Assembly (NCBI GenBank): GCA_002327885.1
Contig: DCUS01000173.1
Coordinates: 1 to 18,555, forward strand
From: Syntrophaceae bacterium UBA2208
Lineage (GTDB): Bacteria; Desulfobacterota; BSN033; UBA1163
Direction of reading: 5' to 3'
Length of the DNA: 18,555 bases
The position numbers and the translations under genes were made by a program. Positions 6,907-14,567 of this stretch are shown one piece after another; positions within the stretch are counted from its first letter, which is position 1, and every line of letters begins with the position of its first letter. The notes beneath the pieces are model-generated. The model was given only the letters and a program-made list of their open reading frames with translations. It did no database searches and was not told the DNA's origin.

Positions 6907-7812
6907 CTACGTCCTTCCTTCGATCCCCGTGGCGATGTGCCGGACCATCTGGCGATGCACATCAAGAAAAATTTCAGGAGATAGGAAATAGGAAGGGTTT
7001 TCTTCGTAAAAGGAAGCGATGAGCTTCCGGGCTGCCACATCAATATCCTGGCTGAAACGGTAAGCCTCCTCCATCTGGATACGGGTTTTCTTTGCCATCT
7101 CAATCGATTTTGAGATGAACTCCCGGGCCTCTTCTTCAATGACATAGCCATAGTGGTCAGCACAGTAATAGTCTACTTGAAGATCTTTCAGCCGCTCAAG
7201 GCTCTGTTGATACTTGGTGTAATTGGAATTTCCTGAAGTGATGATCGTTTGGCCAAAAGGAATGCCCCCTCCATCTGTGGGAAACAGGGCCTTCAGCTCA
7301 GGAATATAAGCTGCAATGCAACATGACGAATGCCCCGGGATCTCCAGGACCGAGACCTTCAAACCTCCCAAATCGATTCGGTCTCCTTCCCGGATGGTTT
7401 TCCCGGAGATGTCGGTTCTCCATTCCCAATCGTATGCGGAGATGACCTCCTCCTTTTCCATTCTCTTGGCCACATTTCGGCTGAATTCATTGATCGTCAG
7501 GATGGCCTTGTCCATCTGAAGGATTTCCCAGGCCCTTTCCGAAGCATAGATTTCCATCTCCGGATGGCGGCGCTTGAAGAAGGGGATCACGCCCACATGG
7601 TCGAAGTGGGAGTGAAGGATGAGGAGTTTTTTAATCCGGCTCTCATCAATCTGAAATTCCTTGAATTGGCGAAGGATATCTGAGACGATGTAGCTCATAC
7701 CACCGCTCACGATCATTGCGCCATCGTTTCCCTCAACGAGATAGACGCCGGATTCCTCTCGGCCGAAGAACCAAATTCGCTCATGGACTTTTCCTGGTTT
7801 TCGAATTCTCAT
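6907..7812 (-). CDS. MBL-fold metallo-hydrolase
   Basis: 301 residues. The metallo-beta-lactamase set is complete: HSHFDHVG (67-74, the HxHxDH metal motif), His161 in PGHSSCC, Asp180 in FPTDGGG and His220 in CADHYG. The N-terminal half is the typical fold (YLVEGNDGAMIVSGG near 24-38), and a helical tail from about 225 probably forms the substrate-specific part. Members of this broad group include glyoxalase-II-like and other thioester or phosphoester hydrolases; the substrate cannot be named. The upstream neighbour on the same strand is lnt, 112 bases away across a GC-rich palindrome, so the two may share a transcript. GGGAG lies ten bases before the ATG. Confidence 0.85.
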   Translation of the reverse strand: MRIRKPGKVHERIWFFGREESGVYLVEGNDGAMIVSGGMSYIVSDILRQFKEFQIDESRIKKLLILHSHFDHVGVIPFFKRRHPEMEIYASERAWEILQMDKAILTINEFSRNVAKRMEKEEVISAYDWEWRTDISGKTIREGDRIDLGGLKVSVLEIPGHSSCCIAAYIPELKALFPTDGGGIPFGQTIITSGNSNYTKYQQSLERLKDLQVDYYCADHYGYVIEEEAREFISKSIEMAKKTRIQMEEAYRFSQDIDVAARKLIASFYEENPSYFLSPEIFLDVHRQMVRHIATGIEGRT

Positions 7813-7847
7813 TTCATCGTTTCTCCCGTGGCGCCTCCGTTTATTGT

Positions 7848-7900
7848 CTGCCTGCCCTGTACCCTGTTAGGTTCAGGGCCTGTGGTCGGCAGGGAGGCAG
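7848..7900. repeat. Imperfect GC-rich palindrome between lnt and the MBL gene
   Basis: Outer arms CTGCCTGCCCTG (7848-7859) and CAGGGAGGCAG (7890-7900) pair over 11 base pairs with one bulged base. Inside lies a second stem, CCCTG (7862-7866) with CAGGG (7874-7878), around a 7-base loop. The arms share the CTGCCTGCC/GGCAG core of the palindrome at 3840-3863, and both are followed by CGTCAG and an A/T-rich stretch, suggesting copies of one dispersed element. It could attenuate transcription from lnt into the MBL gene. Confidence 0.5.
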
Positions 7901-7924
7901 CGTTCGTCAGAATAAATGCCAACG

Positions 7925-9451
7925 CTAAATCTTCTTTGGTTTTTGAAATAGGGCATAGATTAAAAGAAGCATAGAGAAGACAGAGCATCCCCAGGCGAAG
8001 GTATCTCCATAAAGAGTATAAAAGGTTTTTTGATGGGATAAGCGGATCGTTCCATCAATCGCCTCCTCTGTAAAAATCTCTCCTTGTTTTAAAATTTTTC
8101 CTCTCGGGTCAATGAAACCTGTAATCCCCGTATTGGCTGCTCTGGCAATGAAGACCCGGTTCTCCACGGCCCGGAAGGTGGCAATGGAGAAGTGCTGGTA
8201 AGGAGCAGAGGTTTTTCCAAACCAGGCGTCGTTCGTCATCGTCACCAGGAAATTCGCCCCCTTTTTGACAAATCTTCGGCAGAGGTCTGGAAAGATGATT
8301 TCAAAACAGATGAGGACTCCAAAATGACCTTGCGGTAGGGAGAAATTATAGATTTCTTTCCCGGGCTGAAAGTCTCCAATTCCTTCTCCCAATGACCCCA
8401 TGAAGAAAAGAAGATCTTTCATCGGGATATACTCTCCAAAAGGGACAAGGTGAATCTTGTCGTACTTGCCTGCCAGCTCCCCTGCCGGAGAGAGCAGGTA
8501 AGCGCTGTTGTAATGGCTCACTTTCCCCTTTTGAATTTTATAAGTGGGGGTTCCAAAAAGGAGAAAAGCGCTTGTCCTCTTCGGGATATCCAGAACAAAA
8601 GGCTGATATTCCTGGGCATCCTGAAAAAAGAAGGGAGTCGCTGTTTCCGGCCAGATGATGAGATCTGGCTTTTCTTCTGAAACCCGTAAAGAAAGCCTAT
8701 CGTAGATCTGCAACGTCTCCTTCTGAAAAGATTCATCCCATTTTATGGATTGATCGATATTCCCCTGAACCAATCGGATCTTTAAAGGAGGATTTTGAAT
8801 CATTTGGTGATCGATTGCTTCCATCTTCATATATCCATAAATGAGAAAAACTAAAAGGACGATAGCCGTGATGAGGAATTCTTTAAAGGGAAAAGTCTTT
8901 TGTGCCCATTGATGAAGCGCCGAAAAAAGGGTGGCATTGACTAAAAGAATGACAAAGGAAAGACCGTAAACTCCTGTGATATCAGCCATCTGGATAAAAG
9001 GAAGGTTGAGATATTGTGAATAACCCAAATTGGCCCAGGGGAAACCTGTGAGAAGGAAGGACCGAAGATATTCTAAAGCCACCCAGAGGAAGGGGGCAAA
9101 AAGGATGGTTTGAATTCTTAAACGCATCTGGATGAGCCGGGCGAGGAAAGTGAAGGCGCCAATGAAGAGGCTCAGGTAGAGGATTAAAAGTAAAAGAATG
9201 AGAGCGCTGAGTATCAACGGAACATTGCCATAAGTGTGGACGGCCACAATGATCCAATAAAGAATTCCGAGAAAAGAGACGGTGCCGGTCAAAAAACCAA
9301 GCTTGAAACTATCGACGAATCCCTTCCCTTCTATGGAATAGAGAACGGGGACCAGAGCAAACCAGGCCAAAAATTCGAGATCAAAATGAGGGAAAGAAAG
9401 GATAAGGAGAATTCCTGAGAGGAGACTCAAAAGGATGTCCCTTTTTTTCAT
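7925..9451 (-). CDS. lnt: Apolipoprotein N-acyltransferase
   Basis: 508 residues from the ATG at 9451. Lnt adds the third acyl chain to the N-terminal cysteine of lipoproteins at the periplasmic face of the inner membrane. The first 210 residues or so form the expected multi-helix membrane part (LLSLLSGILLILSFPHFD at 7-24, FPWANLGYSQ at 137-146). The nitrilase-like domain follows with the full catalytic triad: Glu269 in IIWPET, Lys332 in KYDKIHLVPFGEYIP and Cys382 in VLICFEIIFP, close to E267/K335/C387 of the E. coli enzyme. NDAWFG and the RAVENR-ARAANTG block are also present. An in-frame TTG at 9532 would add 27 residues unlike Lnt and lies upstream of the promoter. The ATG at 9460 is a second option. 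A purine-rich GGGAAAC precedes 9451. Confidence 0.95.
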   Translation of the reverse strand: MKKRDILLSLLSGILLILSFPHFDLEFLAWFALVPVLYSIEGKGFVDSFKLGFLTGTVSFLGILYWIIVAVHTYGNVPLILSALILLLLILYLSLFIGAFTFLARLIQMRLRIQTILFAPFLWVALEYLRSFLLTGFPWANLGYSQYLNLPFIQMADITGVYGLSFVILLVNATLFSALHQWAQKTFPFKEFLITAIVLLVFLIYGYMKMEAIDHQMIQNPPLKIRLVQGNIDQSIKWDESFQKETLQIYDRLSLRVSEEKPDLIIWPETATPFFFQDAQEYQPFVLDIPKRTSAFLLFGTPTYKIQKGKVSHYNSAYLLSPAGELAGKYDKIHLVPFGEYIPMKDLLFFMGSLGEGIGDFQPGKEIYNFSLPQGHFGVLICFEIIFPDLCRRFVKKGANFLVTMTNDAWFGKTSAPYQHFSIATFRAVENRVFIARAANTGITGFIDPRGKILKQGEIFTEEAIDGTIRLSHQKTFYTLYGDTFAWGCSVFSMLLLIYALFQKPKKI

Positions 9452-9494
9452 GTTTCCCATCTTAAGGGAAAAAAGTGAATTTTTCAACGTCGAT

Positions 9495-9522
9495 ATTTTA
9501 ATTGAGGTAACAACTATGTTAA
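9495..9522 (-). promoter_or_regulatory. Sigma-70-like promoter for lnt
   Basis: On the minus strand: TTAACA (9522-9517, 5 of 6), a 16-base spacer and TAAAAT (9500-9495, 5 of 6). A start near 9488 gives a leader of about 37 bases to the ATG at 9451 and excludes the longer TTG start at 9532. On the plus strand the same A/T-rich patch holds TAAAAT at 9520-9525, which might serve the divergent glycan operon, but no good -35 accompanies it. Confidence 0.5.
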
Positions 9523-9574
9523 AATAAAACAATTTTTAATAGGTTATGGAAAGGGTGAGGGCTCTTAATACTTT

Positions 9575-10525
9575 ATGAAGGTGTCTATCATCGGGGCAGG
9601 CAGGGCCCGAAATGGGATCGGGGAGTATATCGGGAAGTATTTCCATCAACAGGGAGGAAAAGTCACCTCTGTGCTGGGGACGACGGAGAAGACAAGCTCG
9701 CAGGCCTGTTCCGCTCTCCAAAAATATGGGATCGAGGCCCGTCCCTATACGGATTTCAATGAAATGGTCAGCATCGAAATGCCGGATGCAGTGGTCATTG
9801 CTTCCCCTTCTTCCACCCATTATGAATATTTGTTGAAGTCCATTGATTCAGGCCTCCATATCTTCTGCGAAAAGCCTTTTATCTGGGGAAATCTCACGAA
9901 CCTTCCCAGGATGGCTGAAGAGATTTTTCACAAGGCGAGAGAAAAGAAATTAACGATAGCCATGAACTCCCAATGGCCTTTCGCCATCAACGATTACGAA
10001 AAAATATGTGGGAGGACGGAGATCAAAAATAGGAACACTTTTTTTATCAAGATGGCGCCTCCCCTTCCGGGGAGAGAGATGATTTCAGAATCCGTCCCTC
10101 ATGCCCTGAGTCTTCTCTATTGCCTTCTGGGCGACGGAGAGATAGAAGATTTGAATTTTGAATCAGACGGAGAGGCAGAGATGATCATCCGATTTGCTTA
10201 TCGTTTTGGGAGTAAGTTGTGTGAGGTGCTCATCCGATTGGCCTATCGGGACACCCAGCCCCGTGACTTCTTTTTCGGGTTGAACGATCGGGTTATTTCT
10301 CGAAGCCTGGATTTTGAAAATTATGAAATCTATTTTAATTATGGAGATAATAAAATGAGGGTCATTGATCCCCTTGAATCCTCTGTGAAAAATTTTATGG
10401 AGGCCGTTGTCGAAAAAAACGAGCCTTTCATCGGGGCTTGCCATATCTATCATAATCTCTCCCTGCTGAAAAAAATTGACGATGGCTTCGGGGAATTCGA
10501 GAAGAGGAATTTATGGAAAAGATAA
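9575..10525 (+). CDS. Gfo/Idh/MocA family oxidoreductase
   Basis: 316 residues. The N-terminal Rossmann fold begins at once (KVSIIGAGRARNGIGEYIG, 2-20). It is followed by the DAVVIASPSSTHYE stretch (71-84) and the CEKP motif (98-101) that marks this NAD(P)-dependent sugar dehydrogenase family. The C-terminal part keeps a family-like beta-sheet domain, but the usual G-G-G/H-x-x-D catalytic segment is only loosely seen (ESVPHALSLLYCLLGDGEIEDL). It is a likely oxidoreductase of a sugar nucleotide, though a structural or degenerate role is possible. It heads the plus-strand operon, and its last 13 bases overlap the radical SAM gene. The ribosome site is poor: GAGGG lies about 14 bases before the ATG. 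Confidence 0.8.
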   Translation: MKVSIIGAGRARNGIGEYIGKYFHQQGGKVTSVLGTTEKTSSQACSALQKYGIEARPYTDFNEMVSIEMPDAVVIASPSSTHYEYLLKSIDSGLHIFCEKPFIWGNLTNLPRMAEEIFHKAREKKLTIAMNSQWPFAINDYEKICGRTEIKNRNTFFIKMAPPLPGREMISESVPHALSLLYCLLGDGEIEDLNFESDGEAEMIIRFAYRFGSKLCEVLIRLAYRDTQPRDFFFGLNDRVISRSLDFENYEIYFNYGDNKMRVIDPLESSVKNFMEAVVEKNEPFIGACHIYHNLSLLKKIDDGFGEFEKRNLWKR

Positions 10526-11730
10526 AAGAAAGGGAGCACGACTTCAGCTCGAAATTGAGACAGGATGCCGTCCTTCAAAGGCTGAAAGATTATATTCAGT
10601 GGCAGAGAAAATGCGATGGGAAGACTCCGGATCTAGCGTTTCCTCCTTTCAGTCCGGTCTCCATTAATTTGGATCTCACCACGGCCTGCAATTTTTCATG
10701 TCCTTTTTGTGTTGATTCCAAGCTGATCAACGCCGGTAAAAGTTTGACCCTCGATGAGGTTCAGAAGACGATCGACACCCTTCATTCATATGGTCTCCTC
10801 TCCGTCATCCTGATCGGAGGGGGGGAGCCCACCCTTCACAAAGATTTTGATGAGATTGTCCGTTATCTCAAAAGCAAGAGATTACAAATAGGGATTGCCA
10901 CCAACGGGTCAAGATTAGAAAAAATTGAAGCCGTGGCCGGAGAACTGGAAGAGAAAGATTGGATTCGGATTTCCATCGATGCAGGCGGAGAGGGGATCTT
11001 TAAGGCTTTACATCTGCCCAAAACGCAGGTGACCCTAAGGGGGATATTGGAAAAAGCTGAAAAAGTGAAAGAAAAGAATCCCGTTATTTCATTAGGGTAT
11101 TCTTTTGTGATTGTGTGGGAGGGCGTGGAGATTAATGGGGAGAGACTGAGCCCCAATGTTTATGAAATGGGCAGAGCGGTGGAATTGGCCAGAGAATTTT
11201 CATTCGATTATGTCTCATTTAAACCCTGCCTGATCAGATTGAGTGAATCTCAGAGGGAAACGTTGCTGAAAGATGTTGATCGGACAAAAGAAAAAGGGAT
11301 TATTGATGAAATCAGCGCGCATCTGGACGAAGCCCAACGTTTGGCCGGAAATCAGGTCAAGATTCTGGAGAGCTCCAATCTGAAAGCGATGTTGAGTCAG
11401 GAGACGAATCAAATCAAGAGGCAGCCCAGGAGATGCCATATGCAGTTTTTCAGAACCGTGGTGACGCCTTCCGGGATCTTTCACTGCCCGGCGTTTCGAG
11501 GCGTGGAAGAAGCCAGAATTGGAGACACCGACGGTTACCTCTCAGCAAAAAAATTCAAGGAGACCCTGAACAGGACGGCTCAATCGATTTTGACCTATGA
11601 TGCCCGAGAGGAATGTAAGGATGTTGGATGCTTTTATCATCGTGCCAACTGGTGGACAGAGGAGTTCATCCAATCCGAAGAGAATATCGAAGAATTAGAA
11701 AAAGTTGAGAATGAAAACTTTTTCTTTTAG
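10513..11730 (+). CDS. Radical SAM protein with C-terminal cysteine-rich (SPASM-like) region
   Basis: 405 residues. The CX3CX2C motif that binds the SAM-cleaving 4Fe-4S cluster is C59-C63-C66 (TACNFSCPFC). The expected GGGEPTLHKDF block follows near 96-106, and TNGSRL and ISIDAGGEG mark later strands of the barrel. Extra cysteines in the C-terminal part (C308, C325, C368, C373) fit an auxiliary cluster of SPASM or twitch type, which usually serves dehydrogenation, epimerisation or peptide/protein modification. Here the context is glycan genes, so a sugar or carrier-linked substrate is inferred, not shown. AGAGG lies five bases before the ATG, and the start overlaps the oxidoreductase gene by 13 bases, implying coupled translation. 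Confidence 0.88.
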   Translation: MEKIKEREHDFSSKLRQDAVLQRLKDYIQWQRKCDGKTPDLAFPPFSPVSINLDLTTACNFSCPFCVDSKLINAGKSLTLDEVQKTIDTLHSYGLLSVILIGGGEPTLHKDFDEIVRYLKSKRLQIGIATNGSRLEKIEAVAGELEEKDWIRISIDAGGEGIFKALHLPKTQVTLRGILEKAEKVKEKNPVISLGYSFVIVWEGVEINGERLSPNVYEMGRAVELAREFSFDYVSFKPCLIRLSESQRETLLKDVDRTKEKGIIDEISAHLDEAQRLAGNQVKILESSNLKAMLSQETNQIKRQPRRCHMQFFRTVVTPSGIFHCPAFRGVEEARIGDTDGYLSAKKFKETLNRTAQSILTYDAREECKDVGCFYHRANWWTEEFIQSEENIEELEKVENENFFF

Positions 11731-11775
11731 GGGTGAGGGGACATTCCAAAAAATCTTGAATAGCTTTTAGAGGCC

Positions 11776-12939
11776 ATGAAGATTCTCCATCTTTTTAGCA
11801 ACTGGAAGTGGACAGGACCGGCGGACCCTACCTTGAACCTCTGTAAGGGTTTGGAGAAACGGGGGCATGATGTCATGTTCGCCTACCGAAAGCCCCCTTT
11901 TCCAGCAGAGGATAGCATTGAAAAAAGGGTTCGTGAGGCAGGAGTTAAAGCCACAGACCGGTTTCGGTTGGATCACTCCGTCAAGGTTTACCATCCCTCT
12001 TTTCTAATAGTCAATCTACAGGACATTTTAAGCCTTACAAAATTTCTTCGTGAGGAGAAGTTCGATATTCTCAATGTCCACCATTCCCATGGTCATTTGT
12101 TAGGCGGGATCGCTGCTAGGCGGTCAGGTCATCCCGTGATCCTTATTCGCACCGACCACAAGCGGGATCCCTTGAAGCCCAGCCCGGGAAATCGCTTCCT
12201 TCTCTCTCAATTTACCGATGGGTTGATCACGTTTTCCGAGAGGGCAAGGAGGGAGGATGCGGAACATTTTAACCTTCCTCTTGAGAGGGTGAAAAAGATC
12301 TTACCCGCTCTGGATCTCAAACGGTATGACCCCAAAAGGGAATTTAAAGACATGAGGTCTCCCTTCGGGATTAAGCCGGGAGAAATCGTCATTGGAATGA
12401 TCGCCCGGTATCAAAAATACCGGAGGACCGATGTCTTTCTGGAGGCCGTGAAAACCATTTCAAAGGAGTTCCCAAATGTTAAGGTTCTTTTGGTGGGTCG
12501 ATCGAGTCAGATCGAGCAGAGCGTCATTCAACCGATGAAACAACTTGGCATTGAAAAGTGGGTCGTCCTCGGAGGATATCAAACGAATGATTATCTCGAC
12601 ACCTTAGCCTGCATGGATATCTTTGTCTTCTTAATGGCAGGATCGGATGGAACAGCCAGAGCCTTGAGAGAGGCCATGGCCATGGGCAAACCCGTCATCG
12701 TTGCCAATCGGGGAATATTGCCGGAATTGGTAGAGGATGGCGTCTCGGGGTTGGTTGTAAACGATACGCCCACAGAGTTGGCCAAGGCAGCTCTTCAATT
12801 GCTTCGCCACCCGGAAATGAGGAAAGCCTTGGGCCGGTCGGCCTATGAGAAGGCCCATCAGAATTTCCAGCTCGAACGGCAGGCAGAGGCCGTTGAACGA
12901 TTTTACCAAGAGATGATCAGGCTTAGAAAGCGGAAGTAG
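11776..12939 (+). CDS. Glycosyltransferase family 4 (GT-B fold)
   Basis: 387 residues. The N-terminal Rossmann-like half runs from MKILHLF (1-7) through LNLCKGLEKRGHDV (20-33) to the NVHHSHGHLLGGIAARR region (100-116), a pattern common in LPS-core and capsule glycosyltransferases. The C-terminal donor domain has GMIARYQKYRRTDVFLEAV (207-225), VLLVG (237-241) and REAMAMGKPVIVANRGILPELVEDGVSGLVV (298-328). The first acidic residue of the usual E-x7-E motif is Asp291, the second Glu299. No signal or membrane segment is present, so it works at the cytoplasmic face with a nucleotide sugar. It lies 45 bases after the radical SAM gene, and its stop directly abuts the start of the tandem kinase gene. 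Acceptor and donor unknown. Confidence 0.9.
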   Translation: MKILHLFSNWKWTGPADPTLNLCKGLEKRGHDVMFAYRKPPFPAEDSIEKRVREAGVKATDRFRLDHSVKVYHPSFLIVNLQDILSLTKFLREEKFDILNVHHSHGHLLGGIAARRSGHPVILIRTDHKRDPLKPSPGNRFLLSQFTDGLITFSERARREDAEHFNLPLERVKKILPALDLKRYDPKREFKDMRSPFGIKPGEIVIGMIARYQKYRRTDVFLEAVKTISKEFPNVKVLLVGRSSQIEQSVIQPMKQLGIEKWVVLGGYQTNDYLDTLACMDIFVFLMAGSDGTARALREAMAMGKPVIVANRGILPELVEDGVSGLVVNDTPTELAKAALQLLRHPEMRKALGRSAYEKAHQNFQLERQAEAVERFYQEMIRLRKRK

Positions 12940-14562
12940 ATGAAAGCTCCAATTCTCAAAAGGGTATCCCAAGGCGAGATCAAGGGGTGGATGAGAGAGG
13001 AGATATTGGATCAACTCCCCCCCACTTTTTTTGATGAATCCCTCTCTTCCATTCAGAAAATGGGAGGGAAACTGATCAAAAGATCCAAATGGAGATGGGC
13101 AGCCATTTTCTCTCTTTCAGATGGAAGAAGAATTTTTTTTAAGAGAGATTGCGCAAAGGGATGGGCCGAATCTCTGAAATATCTTTTCCTCCCCACCAAA
13201 GGGGAGAAAGAATTCTTAATTGCTTCCCGGTTGGAAAGAAAGGATTTAAATCTCCCGAAGCCTTTGGGCTGGGTGAAAAGAGTCCAAAGAGGGTTGGTTA
13301 AGGAAAGTTATTTCCTTTCAGAGGCCATCGGAGAAGGAGTTTCGTTTATCGAGGAAGTCAAAAAATCGAGAGAATCCCTTTCGGTTATCGAATTGGCCAA
13401 TTTGGTGAAAAAGTTTCAAGATGCCGGATTATTTCACCAGGACCTTCACGCAGGAAACTTTCTGTGGGATGGGGCTTCTTTGTTTCTGACCGATCTACAT
13501 CACGCCAAAATGGTAAAGCTCCTTTCCCAGAACAGGAGGTTATGGAATTTAGCGCATCTGCTCCATTCATTAAGGTCGATGTGGGGAGAACGGGAGCAAC
13601 TCCAATTCCTGGATCAATATTTTAAAGAGAGTCCCAATGAGTCCCGCAAAAAAGAGATTTTATTTCAAAGAATTTATCTCCTCATGAACCGCCTCCAGAC
13701 GAAGCAGTGGCGAAGCCGAACGAAACGGTGCCTGATGGATAGCTCCGAGTTCACCGTTCAACGAGAAAAGGGGATTCGTACGTTTCGTCGAAGGGATTTC
13801 CCCATGGATCGTTTGAAAAAGATGATGAAAGAACATCAGGCCCTGATCAGAGAAAAACCCTCCTGCCTGATCAAACATTCTCCAAAGGTGATCGTATCGA
13901 TATTGAATGACGAAGGGGAGAGGATATGTCTGAAGCAGTTTTGTTACCCTCATGTTTGGGGAAGGGTCAAAGAACACTTCCGTCGTTCGAAAGGGCTCAA
14001 GTCATGGGTGGCGGCAAATGGGATGCGAACGAGGGGGATCCCGACCCTTAAACCCCTGGCCCTCATCGAGAAAAAAAGCTGGTCGGGGTTGAAGGAAAGC
14101 ACGCTATTCATGGAAGCTCTGGCAAATGATCTGGAGATGGATCGATATGTTTTAAAGGGATTTGAAGATTTAAATAAGAAGAGGCTTTTCATTAAGACCT
14201 TTGCCCATTGGCTGAACGGCCTTCACAGAATGGGTTTATATCATCAGGATATGAAAACCTGTAATATTCTGGTCTCGGAAAGAGGAGAGGCATGGGATTT
14301 TCACCTCCTCGATTTTGAAGATATTCGGATGGGGGTGAAGATGAATTGGAAAAAATTATTCAGAAATTTCCTTCAACTTAACACCTCTACTCCTAAGGCG
14401 ATGACCAAGACGGACCGTTTCAAGTTTTTTAGGGAATACCTCCTTCTGAACCCCATGATCAAAGATCAAAAAAGTTTTATACGAAAATTAATGGTTGAAA
14501 GTCGCCGGAGAGGGGTGGTCTACGTCTCTGCGGAGGGAGTCGTCACCGAGACGATGAAATAA
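12940..14562 (+). CDS. Tandem two-domain LPS-type sugar kinase (WaaP/InaA-like)
   Basis: 540 residues with two protein-kinase-like domains in one chain. Domain 1: IFFKRD with Lys68, LFHQDLHAGNFL at 164-175 (catalytic Asp168, metal-binding Asn173) and LTDLHHAK (Asp185 as the DFG-type Asp). Domain 2: ICLKQF with Lys332, YHQDMKTCNIL at 434-444 (Asp437, Asn442) and LLDFEDIR (Asp458). Both have HQD rather than the HRD of protein kinases, as expected for small lipopolysaccharide kinases of the WaaP/KdkA/InaA group that phosphorylate heptose or Kdo. Both sites look intact, so two separate phosphorylations are possible. It is cytoplasmic, with no membrane segment. Its start is translationally coupled to the GT4 gene, and the next gene begins five bases after its stop. 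Confidence 0.85.
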   Translation: MKAPILKRVSQGEIKGWMREEILDQLPPTFFDESLSSIQKMGGKLIKRSKWRWAAIFSLSDGRRIFFKRDCAKGWAESLKYLFLPTKGEKEFLIASRLERKDLNLPKPLGWVKRVQRGLVKESYFLSEAIGEGVSFIEEVKKSRESLSVIELANLVKKFQDAGLFHQDLHAGNFLWDGASLFLTDLHHAKMVKLLSQNRRLWNLAHLLHSLRSMWGEREQLQFLDQYFKESPNESRKKEILFQRIYLLMNRLQTKQWRSRTKRCLMDSSEFTVQREKGIRTFRRRDFPMDRLKKMMKEHQALIREKPSCLIKHSPKVIVSILNDEGERICLKQFCYPHVWGRVKEHFRRSKGLKSWVAANGMRTRGIPTLKPLALIEKKSWSGLKESTLFMEALANDLEMDRYVLKGFEDLNKKRLFIKTFAHWLNGLHRMGLYHQDMKTCNILVSERGEAWDFHLLDFEDIRMGVKMNWKKLFRNFLQLNTSTPKAMTKTDRFKFFREYLLLNPMIKDQKSFIRKLMVESRRRGVVYVSAEGVVTETMK

Positions 14563-14567
14563 ACAGG

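Noticed and set aside
8466..8497. Inverted repeat TTGCCTGC...GCAGGTAA inside lnt, similar to the intergenic palindromes
   Set aside because: It encodes the conserved Lnt stretch around SPAGELAGKYDK with no insertion relative to the family, so coding constraint explains it.
9452..9532. Longer Lnt start at the TTG codon at 9532
   Set aside because: The extra 27 residues are not Lnt-like and the codon lies upstream of the predicted lnt promoter, so it would not be transcribed.
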